49,903 nt of DNA from an uncultured bacterium (lineage in GTDB: Bacteria > UBP6 > UBA1177 > JAKLFG01): assembly GCA_937871295.1 (NCBI GenBank), contig CALMRE010000044.1, forward strand, positions 1-49,903. The letters are read 5' to 3'. A program made the position numbers and the translations under genes. Shown here in pieces: positions 16,395 to 25,835 of the stretch (positions within the stretch are counted from its first letter, which is position 1; every line of letters starts with the position of its first letter). The notes beneath the pieces are model-generated. The model worked only from the letters and a program-made list of their open reading frames with translations, was not told the origin of the DNA and ran no database searches.

Positions 16395-18152
16395 TCAACT
16401 GTAGAGACTATCGAATATCTCTTTGTATTTCTTCGTTATCTCGCGCCGCTTGAGCTTGAGCGTCGGGGTCAGTTCGCCCCCTTCGACGGTGAATCGCCGT
16501 TCATGGATGTGGAACCGCTTGAGCGCCTCGTGGCTTTCTATCTGCCGGTTGACCCGGTCGATGCTGGCCCTGATGAGTTTTTTGTACGCGGGGTGATGGA
16601 TGAGTTCCCGTTCGTCGGCCGCCGCGATGTCGTTGTCCTGCGCCCAGACCTTCAACTGGTCGAAGTCGGGGACGATGAGCGCCGCGAGGTATTTCTGTTC
16701 GTCGCCCACGACGCACGCCTGATCTATCCACGGGTCGGCGGCGAGCATGTTCTCTATCTTTGCGGGAGCGACATTCTTGCCGCTGGCCATCACGATGATA
16801 TCCTTCATCCGGCCGATGATCTTGAGTTTCTTGTTGTCGGTCCACACGGCAATGTCGCCGGTATGGAAAAAGCGGTCGTCGTCCATGACAGCGCGCGTCT
16901 CGTCGGGCTTATTCCAGTACCCTTTCATGACGATGGGACCGCGCACCAGCACCTCTCCGTCGGGAGCGATGCGGACATCGAGCCCGTTCAGCGCCGGGCC
17001 GACGGTGCCTACATCGCGGTCGTCGGGCATGTTGACGCTCACCACCGGGGAACATTCGGAGATGCCGTAGCCTTCGACGATGGGGGTGCCGATGATGTTG
17101 AAGAAACGGACGATCTCGGGCTGTATCGCCGCGCCGCCCGATATGAAGAGTTGTATGGTGCGGACCGTCTTTCCGCGTATCTTGTCGAAGACGATGCGGC
17201 GGTAAAAACGGTAAAGCAGGTTGGCGGGGAAGGGGACCGGCTCGTTCTTTTCGAGGTGACGGTAGATCCGCTCGCCCAGCCGCAGGCCGCGGTAGAAGAG
17301 CATCCGGACCGCCGGATGGGCGTTGCCGACATTGCGCAGGACGGTGTTGTAGATCTTCTCGAAAAGGCGCGGGACGGCGCAGGCGATGGTCGGCCCTCCC
17401 TTTTCGATGTATTCGACCGTCTTGGCCATGACCGGGACCGGGATGATCGTGCCCCCCATCGAGACGACCGTCTGGATGACGGCGAATTCGTAGGCGTGCG
17501 AGAGCGGCAGTATCGAGAGATAGCGCAGGTCGGTGATGAAAGAGAGGACCGGCTGGAGCATGAGGACATTGCTGATGAGGTTGCGGTGCGAGAGCATCAC
17601 CCCTTTCGGTTCGCCGGTGGTGCCGCTGGTGTAGATGAGGATGGCGGTGTCGTCCCAGTCGGCGGGGCGCGTCCGGTCGGGGTCGAAGGCGGGATCGCCC
17701 TGCGCCGTGAGGCGGTCGAGCGGCGTGAGTTCCGTCCGCGCCGTTTCGGGGTCGAAGATGACGGCGCCGACGAACCGTTCGCGGGCCGCCGGCGCGATGA
17801 TATCGTAGAGACATTCTTTCGACACGAAGCCGAAGCGCGCGCCGCAGTCGCGGATGATGTAGTCCTGCTGTTCGGGACTCGCGGTGGTGTAGAGCGGCAC
17901 CGCGACGCAGCCCGCCCGCATCACGGCGTAGAGGCAGATATACCACTCGGCGCGGTTCTCGCTCATGATGACGACGCGGTCGCCCTTCTGGATGCCCGCC
18001 GCGGCCAGAGATCCGGCGATGCGGAGTACCCGGTCGTGCATATCGGCGTAGGAAAGTTCTTCGGCGCCGTCGCGTTTCACCGTATGGATAGCGGTCCGCG
18101 CGGGGCAACGGTCCAGATTCTCCGCGAAAAGTTCAAAAAGATTGCGGGTCAT
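16395..18152 (-). CDS. long-chain acyl-CoA synthetase (AMP-forming)
   Basis: 585 residues. ANL superfamily motifs are clear: the P-loop YTSGTTGEPKGVMLSH (A3), EGYGISECSPV (A5), the RFFHTGDIAVW segment (A7) and the hinge/Lys region KIIGRMKDIIVMASGKNVAP (A8). The length and the ~30-residue insertion before the C-terminal domain fit the FadD15/FAA1-like group that activates long-chain fatty acids. Cytoplasmic or membrane-associated, feeding lipid synthesis or beta-oxidation. Confidence 0.94.
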   Translation of the reverse strand: MTRNLFELFAENLDRCPARTAIHTVKRDGAEELSYADMHDRVLRIAGSLAAAGIQKGDRVVIMSENRAEWYICLYAVMRAGCVAVPLYTTASPEQQDYIIRDCGARFGFVSKECLYDIIAPAARERFVGAVIFDPETARTELTPLDRLTAQGDPAFDPDRTRPADWDDTAILIYTSGTTGEPKGVMLSHRNLISNVLMLQPVLSFITDLRYLSILPLSHAYEFAVIQTVVSMGGTIIPVPVMAKTVEYIEKGGPTIACAVPRLFEKIYNTVLRNVGNAHPAVRMLFYRGLRLGERIYRHLEKNEPVPFPANLLYRFYRRIVFDKIRGKTVRTIQLFISGGAAIQPEIVRFFNIIGTPIVEGYGISECSPVVSVNMPDDRDVGTVGPALNGLDVRIAPDGEVLVRGPIVMKGYWNKPDETRAVMDDDRFFHTGDIAVWTDNKKLKIIGRMKDIIVMASGKNVAPAKIENMLAADPWIDQACVVGDEQKYLAALIVPDFDQLKVWAQDNDIAAADERELIHHPAYKKLIRASIDRVNRQIESHEALKRFHIHERRFTVEGGELTPTLKLKRREITKKYKEIFDSLYS

Positions 18153-18164
18153 CTACATTCCCCG

Positions 18165-18193
18165 TTGACTTATGGCCGTACCGCGGCTAGAAT
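18165..18193 (+). promoter_or_regulatory. strong sigma-70-type promoter reading into the structured RNA
   Basis: TTGACT (18165-18170), 17-base spacer, TAGAAT (18188-18193), opposite in direction to both flanking genes. Predicted start is around 18200, exactly where the closing helix of the downstream RNA begins. Confidence 0.6.
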
Positions 18194-18199
18194 GGGAGT

Positions 18200-18365
18200 T
18201 GCCTGCCGGGTGCGTGATCCGCTGACGAAAGTAGTTTCTTCCGTGACTACTTATTGGGGCCGTCACCGTGCCGTGACTGTAAAAAGGTAGCGGCCGAACA
18301 TGCCCCACCTGTGATGCACAGGTAAGAAACGAGTTGGTGACACGGCCACGGCGGGTTCTTTTTTT
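18200..18365 (+). ncRNA. candidate free-standing structured RNA, about 165 nt
   Basis: This gap lies between two minus-strand genes and holds no convincing reading frame. A closing helix joins GCCTGCCG (18201-18208) to CGGCGGGT (18349-18356), immediately before a T-tract (18359-18365). Inside are hairpin AAGTAGT/ACTACTT (18229-18235/18246-18252), long helix GGCCGTCACC/GGTGACACGGCC (18258-18267/18336-18347, two-base bulge) and hairpin ACCTGTG/CACAGGT (18307-18313/18317-18323). It has its own upstream promoter. I do not recognise a family: no SRP-type GGAAG/AGCA loop, no tmRNA tag, too short for RNase P. A 6S-like RNA or a new family are options. Confidence 0.5.
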
Positions 18366-18379
18366 ATTTTTCCTCATAT

Positions 18380-19111
18380 TTATTTTGAAGAAGTTAGTTT
18401 TTTCAGGAATTCGATCTCGGCGGGGGTGAGGCGGCGGAATTGGCCCGGTTTGAGGCCGTGCGCGGTGAGTCCGGCGAATGAGAGCCGTTCGAGGTGCAGG
18501 AGGAGCCGGTCGACCCCCTTGATGAGTTCCTTGACCTCGTGTTTGCGTCCTTCGGAGAGGGTGAGTTCCAGCGTCGTAGTGGTCTGATCATGCCCGACCA
18601 CGACGATATCGAGGACGCGGCAGAGATGACCGTCGATCTCTATCCCTTTCTTGAGCGTGCGGATGATGGTGTCGGGGAAGTTGCCCGCGACGATGACGCG
18701 GTAGACCTTCGCGATGCCGAAACTGGGGTGGGTGAGCCGATGGGCGGTCTCGCCGTCGGTGGTGAGCAGCAGCACCCCCTCGACCTCGCGGTCGAGCCGT
18801 CCGATCGGGAATAGGCCCGGCGTGGGGGGGAGCAGTTCGACGACCGTCCTGCGGCCGCGGTCGTCGGTGACGGCCGAGAGGTAGCCCGCCGGTTTGTTGA
18901 GGAGGTACCAGACCTTTTCTTCGATGCGGGCGATCGCCGTGCCGTCGACCGTCACCGCGTCGCGCGCCGGGTCGACCTTGTCGCCGGTGGCCGCGGTGCG
19001 GCCGTTGATGGCGACGCGGCCCTCCGCCACGAGGATATCGGCCTTGCGGCGCGGCGCGACCCCCGCCTCGGCCAGAAAACGGTTGATGCGGATGGCGGTT
19101 CCCTCACCCAT
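18380..19111 (-). CDS. RsuA/RluB-family pseudouridine synthase
   Basis: 243 residues. An N-terminal S4 RNA-binding domain (INRFLAEAGVAPRRKAD, VAINGRTA) is followed by the catalytic domain with the Asp motif GRLDREVEGVLLLTTDGE; the usual Thr/Ser after the Asp is Val/Glu here. The later LTLSEGRKHEVKELIKGV matches the family. It isomerises a uridine in 16S or 23S rRNA; which one cannot be decided. The ATG overlaps the stop of secA (TGATG), so it is coupled to secA. Confidence 0.92.
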   Translation of the reverse strand: MGEGTAIRINRFLAEAGVAPRRKADILVAEGRVAINGRTAATGDKVDPARDAVTVDGTAIARIEEKVWYLLNKPAGYLSAVTDDRGRRTVVELLPPTPGLFPIGRLDREVEGVLLLTTDGETAHRLTHPSFGIAKVYRVIVAGNFPDTIIRTLKKGIEIDGHLCRVLDIVVVGHDQTTTTLELTLSEGRKHEVKELIKGVDRLLLHLERLSFAGLTAHGLKPGQFRRLTPAEIEFLKKLTSSK

Positions 19112-21825
19112 CAGTCGTAGATGCCCTTACCCATGCAGCATTTTTTGAACTTCTGGCCCGAGCCGCAGGGACACGGGTCGTTGCGGTTGACCTTCGGCGC
19201 GATGCGCTTTGCCGGCTCTTTGACGGCCGCCGTTTTGGGGGCGCTTCCCGCCTGCATCTCGCGTTCCCGCTTCTCTTCCTTTTTCTCGAACTTCTCCAGC
19301 GATTCCTGCGTCACGATCTGGACCGCGAAGAGCCGTTTGACCGATTCGCTGTAGATGGTGGTCATCATCTCGGTGAAGAGGCTGAAGCCCTCGCGCTTGT
19401 ATTCGAGTTTCGGGTTCTTCTGACCGTAGCCGCGCAGGCCGATACCTTCGCGGAGGTGGTCCATCGTCAGCAGGTGGCGCCGCCAGAAGAAATCGAGCAC
19501 CTCGAGGATGACGTGCCGTTCGAGCTCAAAGGTGAGTTCCGGGGTGTACTGCGACATCTTCTTGGTGTACTGCTCGACCATGAAATCGTAGATGACCTGC
19601 GCCAGCGCGGTGCGGGGATCCTTGCCGCGCTCCACTTTCGCCGCCACCTCGGGGGTGACGAAGGTGAAATTCTCGGGCGCCATCATCACCACGCGGGCGA
19701 GTTGTTCGCGGACCGCGTCGCAGTCCCACGCGCCGGGCGACTGGCCTTCGGGGATGGAACTGCCGACCAGTGCGTTGGTCACCTCTTCGATCATCGACAG
19801 GACCGTCTCGCGGTTCTTCTCGCCGCCGGTAAGGATATCGCGGCGCAGGGCGTAGACCGCCTTTCTCTGCTGGTTCATCACATCGTCGTATTCGAGAACG
19901 TGTTTACGGATGCTGAAGTTGTGACCTTCGACCTTCTTCTGGGCGTTCTCTATCGCCTTGGTGATCCAGCGGTGCTCGATGGGTTGTCCCTCTTCGAGCC
20001 CGAGTTTGTCCATGATGTTGAAGACCTTTTCGCCGCCGAAGATGCGCAGGAGATCGTCTTCGAGCGACAGGAAGAAGCGCGACGACCCCGGATCGCCCTG
20101 ACGGCCCGACCGGCCGCGGAGCTGGTTGTCGATGCGGCGCGATTCGTGCCGTTCGGTGCCGACGATATGCAGGCCGCCCGCCGCGACCACCTCGTCCCGT
20201 TCGCGGATGCAGATCGGGCGGTATTTCTCGACCAGTTCGTCGAACTTCGCCTTCAGCTCCTCTTCGGTGGTCGCCTCGCGCCCCGCGAGCCAGCCGTTCA
20301 GTTCGGCCTTCGCGAGTTTTTCGGGGTTGCCGCCCAGCACGATATCGGTGCCGCGCCCCGCCATGTTGGTGGCGATGGTAACGGCCCCTTTGCGGCCCGC
20401 CTGCGCGATGATGTCGGCCTCTTTATGGTGGAACTTCGCGTTGAGGACATTGTGCGGTATCCGCGCTTTTTCGAGCAGTTGGCGGAAGACCTCGGAACTG
20501 TCGACCGATATGGTGCCCACGAGCACCGGCTGACCCGCTTCGTGCCGTTTGCGGATCTCCTTGATGACCTCCTCCTCCTTCGAGCGGCGGGTCTTGAAGA
20601 TAACATCGCCGTGGTCCTTGCGGATGGCGGGGCGGTTGGTCGGTATCACGATGACGCCGAGGTTGTAGATATCGGCGAATTCGGCCGCCTCGGTGTCGGC
20701 GGTGCCGGTCATGCCGGCGAGTTTCTGGTACATGCGGAAGTAGTTCTGATAGGTGATGGTGGCGAGCGTCTGGTTCTCGCTCTCGACCTTCACCCCCTCC
20801 TTGGCCTCGATGGCCTGATGGAGGCCGTCGGACCAGCGGCGTCCCTCCATGATGCGGCCGGTGAACTCGTCGACGATCATAACGCGGTTGTCGCGGAGGA
20901 TGTAGTCGACCTCCTTGACGAACATGAAGTGCGCCTTGAGCGCCTGCTGAACATGGTGGACCATCTGCAGGTTCTCGGGGGCGTAGAGATTCTGTATCTT
21001 GAGCAGTTGTTCGACCTTGTGGACGCCATCCTCGTTGAGGACGACGCTCTTCGCCTTCTCGTCGCGCTTGAAGTGGACCTCATCCTTGAGGCCGTACATG
21101 ATCGAATTGACCACGGTGTAGAGTTCGGTCGAATCCTCCGACGGGCCGCTGATGATCAGCGGGGTGCGCGCCTCGTCGATGAGGATGCTGTCAACCTCGT
21201 CGACGATGCCGAAGTTGAGGTCTCGCTGGACATAGTTCGCCAGTTCGTACTTCATGTTGTCGCGCAGATAGTCGAAGCCGAACTCGCTGTTGGTGCCGTA
21301 GGTGATATCGCAGTTGTAGTTATCCTTCTTTTCCTTGTTCGACAGGCCGTGGAGCACCACGCCCACGGTGAGGCCGAGGTATTTGTAGATGTTGCCCATC
21401 CATTCGGCGTCGCGCTGGGCGAGGTAGTCGTTTACCGTGACGAGGTGACACCCCTTGCCGGTGAGGGCGTTGAGGACGAGCGCCAAGGTCGCGACGAGCG
21501 TTTTTCCTTCGCCCGTCTTCATCTCGGCGATCTTTCCTTTGTGCAGGACCATGCCGCCGATGAGCTGGACATCGTAGTGGCGCATGTTGAGGGTCCGTTT
21601 GCCCGCTTCGCGGACCATCGCGAAGACCTCGGGGATGACATGGTCGATCGGTTCGCCGTTGGCAAGCCGCTGTTTGATGTCGTTGCACCGGCCGATCATG
21701 TCGCCGCGGGTCAGTTTCGCGGTCTCCTCCTCCAGATAGTTGGTCCGGGCGACGAAGGGCTGGCACATTTTGAGGAAACGGTCGTTCTCGCTCCCGAATA
21801 TCTTTCTGACTATGGTTTTGAACAT
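19111..21825 (-). CDS. secA: preprotein translocase ATPase SecA
   Basis: 904 residues, full length. Visible are Walker A ([13 protein letters not shown]), the [15 protein letters not shown] Walker B/preprotein region, [24 protein letters not shown] (motif V) and [11 protein letters not shown] (motif VI). The C-terminal SEC-C zinc finger is [16 protein letters not shown]. It drives post-translational protein export through SecYEG, in keeping with the many exported lipoproteins encoded around it. Confidence 0.98.
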   Translation of the reverse strand: MFKTIVRKIFGSENDRFLKMCQPFVARTNYLEEETAKLTRGDMIGRCNDIKQRLANGEPIDHVIPEVFAMVREAGKRTLNMRHYDVQLIGGMVLHKGKIAEMKTGEGKTLVATLALVLNALTGKGCHLVTVNDYLAQRDAEWMGNIYKYLGLTVGVVLHGLSNKEKKDNYNCDITYGTNSEFGFDYLRDNMKYELANYVQRDLNFGIVDEVDSILIDEARTPLIISGPSEDSTELYTVVNSIMYGLKDEVHFKRDEKAKSVVLNEDGVHKVEQLLKIQNLYAPENLQMVHHVQQALKAHFMFVKEVDYILRDNRVMIVDEFTGRIMEGRRWSDGLHQAIEAKEGVKVESENQTLATITYQNYFRMYQKLAGMTGTADTEAAEFADIYNLGVIVIPTNRPAIRKDHGDVIFKTRRSKEEEVIKEIRKRHEAGQPVLVGTISVDSSEVFRQLLEKARIPHNVLNAKFHHKEADIIAQAGRKGAVTIATNMAGRGTDIVLGGNPEKLAKAELNGWLAGREATTEEELKAKFDELVEKYRPICIRERDEVVAAGGLHIVGTERHESRRIDNQLRGRSGRQGDPGSSRFFLSLEDDLLRIFGGEKVFNIMDKLGLEEGQPIEHRWITKAIENAQKKVEGHNFSIRKHVLEYDDVMNQQRKAVYALRRDILTGGEKNRETVLSMIEEVTNALVGSSIPEGQSPGAWDCDAVREQLARVVMMAPENFTFVTPEVAAKVERGKDPRTALAQVIYDFMVEQYTKKMSQYTPELTFELERHVILEVLDFFWRRHLLTMDHLREGIGLRGYGQKNPKLEYKREGFSLFTEMMTTIYSESVKRLFAVQIVTQESLEKFEKKEEKREREMQAGSAPKTAAVKEPAKRIAPKVNRNDPCPCGSGQKFKKCCMGKGIYD

Positions 21826-21906
21826 GGCGGACTCCTAAGAAAATGTTCAGCACAGGTAACCAAAAAACGGGGAAAAAGCAATTTTAGAGGTAAAAAGGAG
21901 AAACGA

Positions 21907-21934
21907 TTGACTTTCATTTCCGGTCTGATACTAT
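21907..21934 (+). promoter_or_regulatory. probable promoter of the lipoprotein triplet
   Basis: TTGACT (21907-21912), 16-base spacer, TACTAT (21929-21934), divergent from secA and about 40 bases before the first lipoprotein ATG. Confidence 0.5.
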
Positions 21935-21974
21935 GTGGACGGTCATCGCGGCAGTCGTTCATCGGGAGGGAAGG

Positions 21975-22649
21975 ATGCTCAAACACTTCTATCGGTTCAT
22001 GGTCGTGATACTGGCGGCATTGACCGCGACGGCGGTGACGGGATGCGTTGCCACCGATTACGGCGATATACCCGTCGATTTCGACGAGGATCTCGTTGCC
22101 GACGAGGATGTCGCCGAGAACGAAACCATCACGCCCGACGACGATTTCGATGTGCCCGTTGATCCCGACGAAGATACGGCCGATAAGGATGCTGTTGACG
22201 CGGAGGGTCTCGACAGTGAGTCGGAAGTGCCCGACGAGGACGGCGACGAACCGGAGTTTGAGGATACCCTGTACGGATGCCCGACCGTCGAGTTCCATGT
22301 CGAAGGTTCGGTCAGCGCTGCGGGCGGTTCGCCGATAGAGGGAATAGCGATAACCTACCAGCTGAGCGAATATTCATCGACATCTCAGGTGTTGAGCGGT
22401 AGCGACGGAACTTTCTTCATTTGGGAGCAAGAGTCCTGTAGTTTGTCTCCCCAAGAAACGGTGATGCTCGGGGTCATGGACATCGATGGGGCGACGAACG
22501 GCCGGTATCAGGATAAAGAGGTCAGTGTCCCGTTAGCGTGTACTTATGATCCAAGCGACTTCGGTTACTACGCCTGCACCAACATCGATGTGAAGATAGA
22601 ACTCGAAGAGGTTACCTCTGATGACGATATCTTGCTACCGGATGAGTGA
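21975..22649 (+). CDS. lipoprotein paralogue 1 (radical-SAM-associated lipoprotein-like)
   Basis: 224 residues from the ATG at 21975, which has GGGAGGGAAGG before it. Signal peptide MLKHFYRFMVVILAAL with lipobox TAVTGC; acidic linker (~residues 25-95); then a domain VEFHVEGSV...GSPIEGIAITY...DIDGATNG...KEVSV ending DVKIELEEV. The layout (short 'YG.P' after the lipobox, carboxypeptidase-regulatory-like beta sandwich, DxDGxxNGxFxxK motif) resembles the family named radical SAM-associated putative lipoprotein, best known from Bacteroidota. First of three tandem paralogues. Confidence 0.75.
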   Translation: MLKHFYRFMVVILAALTATAVTGCVATDYGDIPVDFDEDLVADEDVAENETITPDDDFDVPVDPDEDTADKDAVDAEGLDSESEVPDEDGDEPEFEDTLYGCPTVEFHVEGSVSAAGGSPIEGIAITYQLSEYSSTSQVLSGSDGTFFIWEQESCSLSPQETVMLGVMDIDGATNGRYQDKEVSVPLACTYDPSDFGYYACTNIDVKIELEEVTSDDDILLPDE

Positions 22650-22659
22650 GGGAAAATAG

Positions 22660-23724
22660 ATGCTCAGGCACTTTTACCGGCTCATGGTCGTGGCGCTGGG
22701 GATGGTTGTCTTCGTGGGGTGCGAGGGGACGCATGTTGTCGAGAAAGAGCCTATAGCGACCGGTGAGGACCACGACACGGTGGACGACGACGCGGACGAC
22801 GACGCGGTCGATGTCGACCTCTACGATGCCGACATCCCGGACTACGATCCCGATGTGGTGAAACCCGATGTCGATCTCGATATAGACAGCGATCCCTGCG
22901 ACAATCCGAATGTCGGCAAGAACTGCAAGACCGACACCGAGTGCGGCTCCTGCCTCATCTGCGTGAACGCGAAGTGCGCCATTGGTTGCCAGTCCGATGC
23001 CGATTGCCTGAACTACGCCGGAACGAAATGCAACAGGGCCTTCAGCCGTTGCCTGAACACGACCGCCACCGACGGCGCCTGCGGCGAGACGAAATGTCCG
23101 TCCGGTTGTTGCTATGCCACGAAGGGTTTCCTGTCGCTCAAATGCCTTTCGACGGCGACGCTCCAGACCTGCGGCATCTGCAAGCAGGGTGATATCTACA
23201 TGGATGGTAAACAATGTGTCCCGGCCGCCTGCAAGGTGGACGAGATCAAGTGCCAGACCTACAACGCCACCGTTCCGAATGCCCAATGTTTCTCGTGTGA
23301 TGCGGATACCTTCCTCTGTCAGAGCGACCCGACCTGCGCCGGCGCGGACAGTTGCGTCGGATGCGAATTCGCTATCCAGGGGACCGTCTTGAATGCGCAG
23401 GGCGACACATTGACCGGTATCGAAGTTGTCGCGTACGAGGGGACCTCCTTTGAAACAATTGTGACAACGGGGCCGACCGGCATTTTCAAGTTTGATCTGC
23501 AGGCCAACTACGGCTGCGAGATCGGCGAACCGGAGACGATCCCGTTAATTTTCAATGACACCGACGGCGCCGCGAACGGCGGCAACTTCGAAAGTAAGCA
23601 GGTGGATGCCGTGCTACCGTGGATAGAGTCTTGGGTGAACCCCTGCACATACCAGAATAAGGACCTTGTCATTACGCTTGACGAGGTCGGCAACAACGAC
23701 GATATCCTGTTCCCGGATGAGTAA
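22660..23724 (+). CDS. lipoprotein paralogue 2 with inserted Cys-rich domain
   Basis: 354 residues. Signal peptide MLRHFYRLMVVALGMV with lipobox VFVGC; acidic linker rich in DDDADDDAVD; then a Cys-rich insert (~residues 85-240, about 25 cysteines, e.g. CKTDTECGSCLICVNAKC) absent from its neighbours. It ends with the shared domain (FAIQGTVLNAQGDTLTGIEV...DTDGAANGG) closing in ITLDEV. The Cys-rich part resembles myxobacterial disulfide-rich modules. Ten bases separate it from paralogue 1. Confidence 0.75.
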   Translation: MLRHFYRLMVVALGMVVFVGCEGTHVVEKEPIATGEDHDTVDDDADDDAVDVDLYDADIPDYDPDVVKPDVDLDIDSDPCDNPNVGKNCKTDTECGSCLICVNAKCAIGCQSDADCLNYAGTKCNRAFSRCLNTTATDGACGETKCPSGCCYATKGFLSLKCLSTATLQTCGICKQGDIYMDGKQCVPAACKVDEIKCQTYNATVPNAQCFSCDADTFLCQSDPTCAGADSCVGCEFAIQGTVLNAQGDTLTGIEVVAYEGTSFETIVTTGPTGIFKFDLQANYGCEIGEPETIPLIFNDTDGAANGGNFESKQVDAVLPWIESWVNPCTYQNKDLVITLDEVGNNDDILFPDE

Positions 23725-23740
23725 GCGAGGGGAGGGACGC

Positions 23741-24256
23741 ATGTTCAAACACTTCTACCGGCTCATGGTCGTGGCGCTCGGCCTGTTCCTTGCGTCGAGT
23801 TGCGGCGAGAGCACGCCGCTGTATGGATGTATAGAAGGGGATTTTGACGAACTGCCCGTGACAGACAGTGATGTGTGTCCTTTTACGGAATATCGTATCG
23901 AAGGGACCATTCTTTCGACTATGGGTACGCCCATCGAAGGCATAAAGATAACTCCTTCGAATAATTCAATCGGTGTGGCCGGGATCGATGGTTATTATGC
24001 CGAGATATATAGCGGGCCGACGGGCAACTTTTCCTTTGCCGCATGGGATGAGTGCGGGAATCCCAAGACGACCTCTTTCGTCATCATAGCGGATGATGTT
24101 GACGGGGATCAAAATGGCAATTTCGCTACGAAGGAGACCGCCGTTTCTCTCGAATGCAACGATGTCATTTCATCAGACAATCATTGCGCCAATACCGCGG
24201 TGAAGATAGAACTTGAAGAGGTTTCTTCCGACGACGATGCGCTCGTCGACGACTGA
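23741..24256 (+). CDS. lipoprotein paralogue 3 (short form)
   Basis: 171 residues from the ATG at 23741 (GGGGAGGGACGC upstream). Signal peptide MFKHFYRLMVVALGLF with lipobox LASSC, no long acidic linker, then the same domain (YRIEGTILSTMGTPIEGIKI...DDVDGDQNGNFATKE) ending VKIELEEVSSDDD. The near-identical signal peptides of the three genes suggest recent tandem duplication with divergence of the mature parts. Function unknown; no radical SAM gene lies in the window. Confidence 0.75.
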   Translation: MFKHFYRLMVVALGLFLASSCGESTPLYGCIEGDFDELPVTDSDVCPFTEYRIEGTILSTMGTPIEGIKITPSNNSIGVAGIDGYYAEIYSGPTGNFSFAAWDECGNPKTTSFVIIADDVDGDQNGNFATKETAVSLECNDVISSDNHCANTAVKIELEEVSSDDDALVDD

Positions 24257-24262
24257 ACGTAA

Positions 24263-25771
24263 CTAGAAGATATTTATCCCGAAATGCAGGTGATGAAAGT
24301 GCCAACTGAGCCAACTGGTGTATTCGGCGAGGTTCGCCCGTTCGGCCGGTGAGATGTAGCGCGGATCGTCGGTCGGCAGTTGCGACAGCGTTCCCGCCGC
24401 CGCATCGATGAGCGGTATCAGCATCTCGTCCACCAGCATCACCCCGTCGACCGCCCCCGTTTCGAGCAGACGCACCATGAAGAACGCCTGCCGTTCGGCG
24501 TCGAGTGTCACCGGCTGGTCGCTTTCGACGCAGACGCCGGTCCATGCATTGTATTCGCAGACGGGACGGAACCGGTTGTCGGGCCCGGTCTGGAAAAAGG
24601 CGATGTCTATCGCGGTGCCGTTGCGGTGGTCCGCCTCGCGGTGACGCATCGTTTCGAGCCCGCCGATGTCGTATCCCGGCGTCCGTCCGTTGTTCTGGCT
24701 CATGTCGTTGATACCGAGCGGTGCGGTGTCGGGGAAGGCTTCGATCGTCCGGCCGAGCGCGTAGCGGACCGCCATGATGACCGCGCGGGTCGAAAAGCGG
24801 TAATTCGACGAACAGTCAAACAGGTAGCGCCCTTCGGGGTAGGTCAGGTCGCCCGCCGGGAAGGGGATCAGTTCCTTGCGGCATTCATCGTCGGTGAAGC
24901 CCGCCGCGATGCAGTTCACGCCGTCGTGGTAGGGAGCGCTGGTCACCGTCAGGTCGTATTCGTTCGCGGCGTCATTCGATCCGGTCACGCGGATGTAGCG
25001 CACCGCGCCGCCGTCGCGGCTGTAGAGTCCCACCGCCTCTTCGTCGCTTTCGCAGCAGGTCACGGCCGGCGGGTAGGGGGTCAGATCGAAACCGCGGAAG
25101 GCGACGATGCCGCCCGACTCGTCGTAGACCACCAGATCGAGGTTTCCCGCCATGAGCCGGTGGGTGATACCGACCGATACGATGGTTTCGGCCGGGAGCG
25201 TCACCTTATACCAATGATCCTCACCGGCGCAGCGGGTAAGTCCCGTCACGACTCCGAGCGTCGGCGCTATCTCTTTTGCCGTTTCGGGGCCGTCGCCCGC
25301 TATCGATGGCCGTCGGTCACCTTCCCGGCAGGCGAACGGCGTGCACCAACTGCCGCAGGCGGGGTCGCACGCCGAACCGAAAGAGGGGATGCAAAGCACT
25401 TCGCGGTCGGGCGATCCGACACAGGTGGTATCGTCGAACGGCTGGAGGCAGAAGCCGTAGGTGTCGTTGAAGGGCATCATCCGGCAGACGGTGCCGGAAG
25501 GGCAATCGTCGCCCGTATCGCACGGTCCGTCGGCCCGGACCACGCACAGACCATAGAGACAGAGGGCGGGAGTGTCGTCGGTCGAAAGGCAGTCGCCGTT
25601 GCATTGACAGAACTGCCCGGGCGCGGCAAGCACGACGGCGTCCTCGTCGGGAAGCACCGTGTCGGCCGTTTCATCGGGCGTCGGCTGTTGGTCTACCGGC
25701 GTAGTGATATTGTTAGTGCAGGCGGCCATGAATGCCGCGATAACGGCGAAAAGTAGAACGCGTGACCACAC
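24263..25771 (-). CDS. lipoprotein with C-terminal LAS/MepA-like metallopeptidase domain
   Basis: 502 residues, GTG start with AGGGAG upstream. Lipobox FMAAC; acidic stretch; Cys-rich module (~residues 50-150); a beta-rich pre-peptidase-like domain (DHWYKVTLPAETIVSVGITH...NLDLVVYDESGG); then a C-terminal domain. The last has LGINDMSQNNGRTPG, HREADHRNGTAIDIAF (HxxGxxxD-like) and HFHHLHFGI, matching zinc ligands of penicillin-insensitive murein endopeptidases (MepA/LAS fold). Probable cell-wall or foreign peptidoglycan hydrolase at the surface. The peptidase call rests on motifs only. Confidence 0.7.
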   Translation of the reverse strand: MWSRVLLFAVIAAFMAACTNNITTPVDQQPTPDETADTVLPDEDAVVLAAPGQFCQCNGDCLSTDDTPALCLYGLCVVRADGPCDTGDDCPSGTVCRMMPFNDTYGFCLQPFDDTTCVGSPDREVLCIPSFGSACDPACGSWCTPFACREGDRRPSIAGDGPETAKEIAPTLGVVTGLTRCAGEDHWYKVTLPAETIVSVGITHRLMAGNLDLVVYDESGGIVAFRGFDLTPYPPAVTCCESDEEAVGLYSRDGGAVRYIRVTGSNDAANEYDLTVTSAPYHDGVNCIAAGFTDDECRKELIPFPAGDLTYPEGRYLFDCSSNYRFSTRAVIMAVRYALGRTIEAFPDTAPLGINDMSQNNGRTPGYDIGGLETMRHREADHRNGTAIDIAFFQTGPDNRFRPVCEYNAWTGVCVESDQPVTLDAERQAFFMVRLLETGAVDGVMLVDEMLIPLIDAAAGTLSQLPTDDPRYISPAERANLAEYTSWLSWHFHHLHFGINIF

Positions 25772-25798
25772 GAGAGCATATCTCCCTGATCCCGGGAC

Positions 25799-25827
25799 AT
25801 TTTCATTCAGAACGGGACGATTGTCAA
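25799..25827 (-). promoter_or_regulatory. possible promoter of the MepA-like lipoprotein
   Basis: Minus strand: TTGACA (25827-25822), 17-base spacer, GAAAAT (25804-25799), 28 bases before the GTG. The -35 is perfect, the -10 weak. Confidence 0.35.
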
Positions 25828-25835
25828 GCGGAGAT

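Noticed and set aside
16503-18290. 595-codon plus-strand open frame opposite the acyl-CoA ligase
   Set aside because: Shadow; the ligase frame carries all ANL motifs.
18200-18365. SRP RNA, tmRNA or RNase P RNA
   Set aside because: No SRP GGAAG/AGCA tetraloop region, no tag-coding part and far too short for the last two.
18153-18377. 74-codon minus-strand open frame in the structured RNA region
   Set aside because: No ribosome site; very basic, unlike a protein; the dyad symmetries and opposing promoter explain the region better.
19456-22008. 850-codon plus-strand open frame opposite secA
   Set aside because: Shadow of secA caused by high GC; the secA strand has all family motifs and a start signal.
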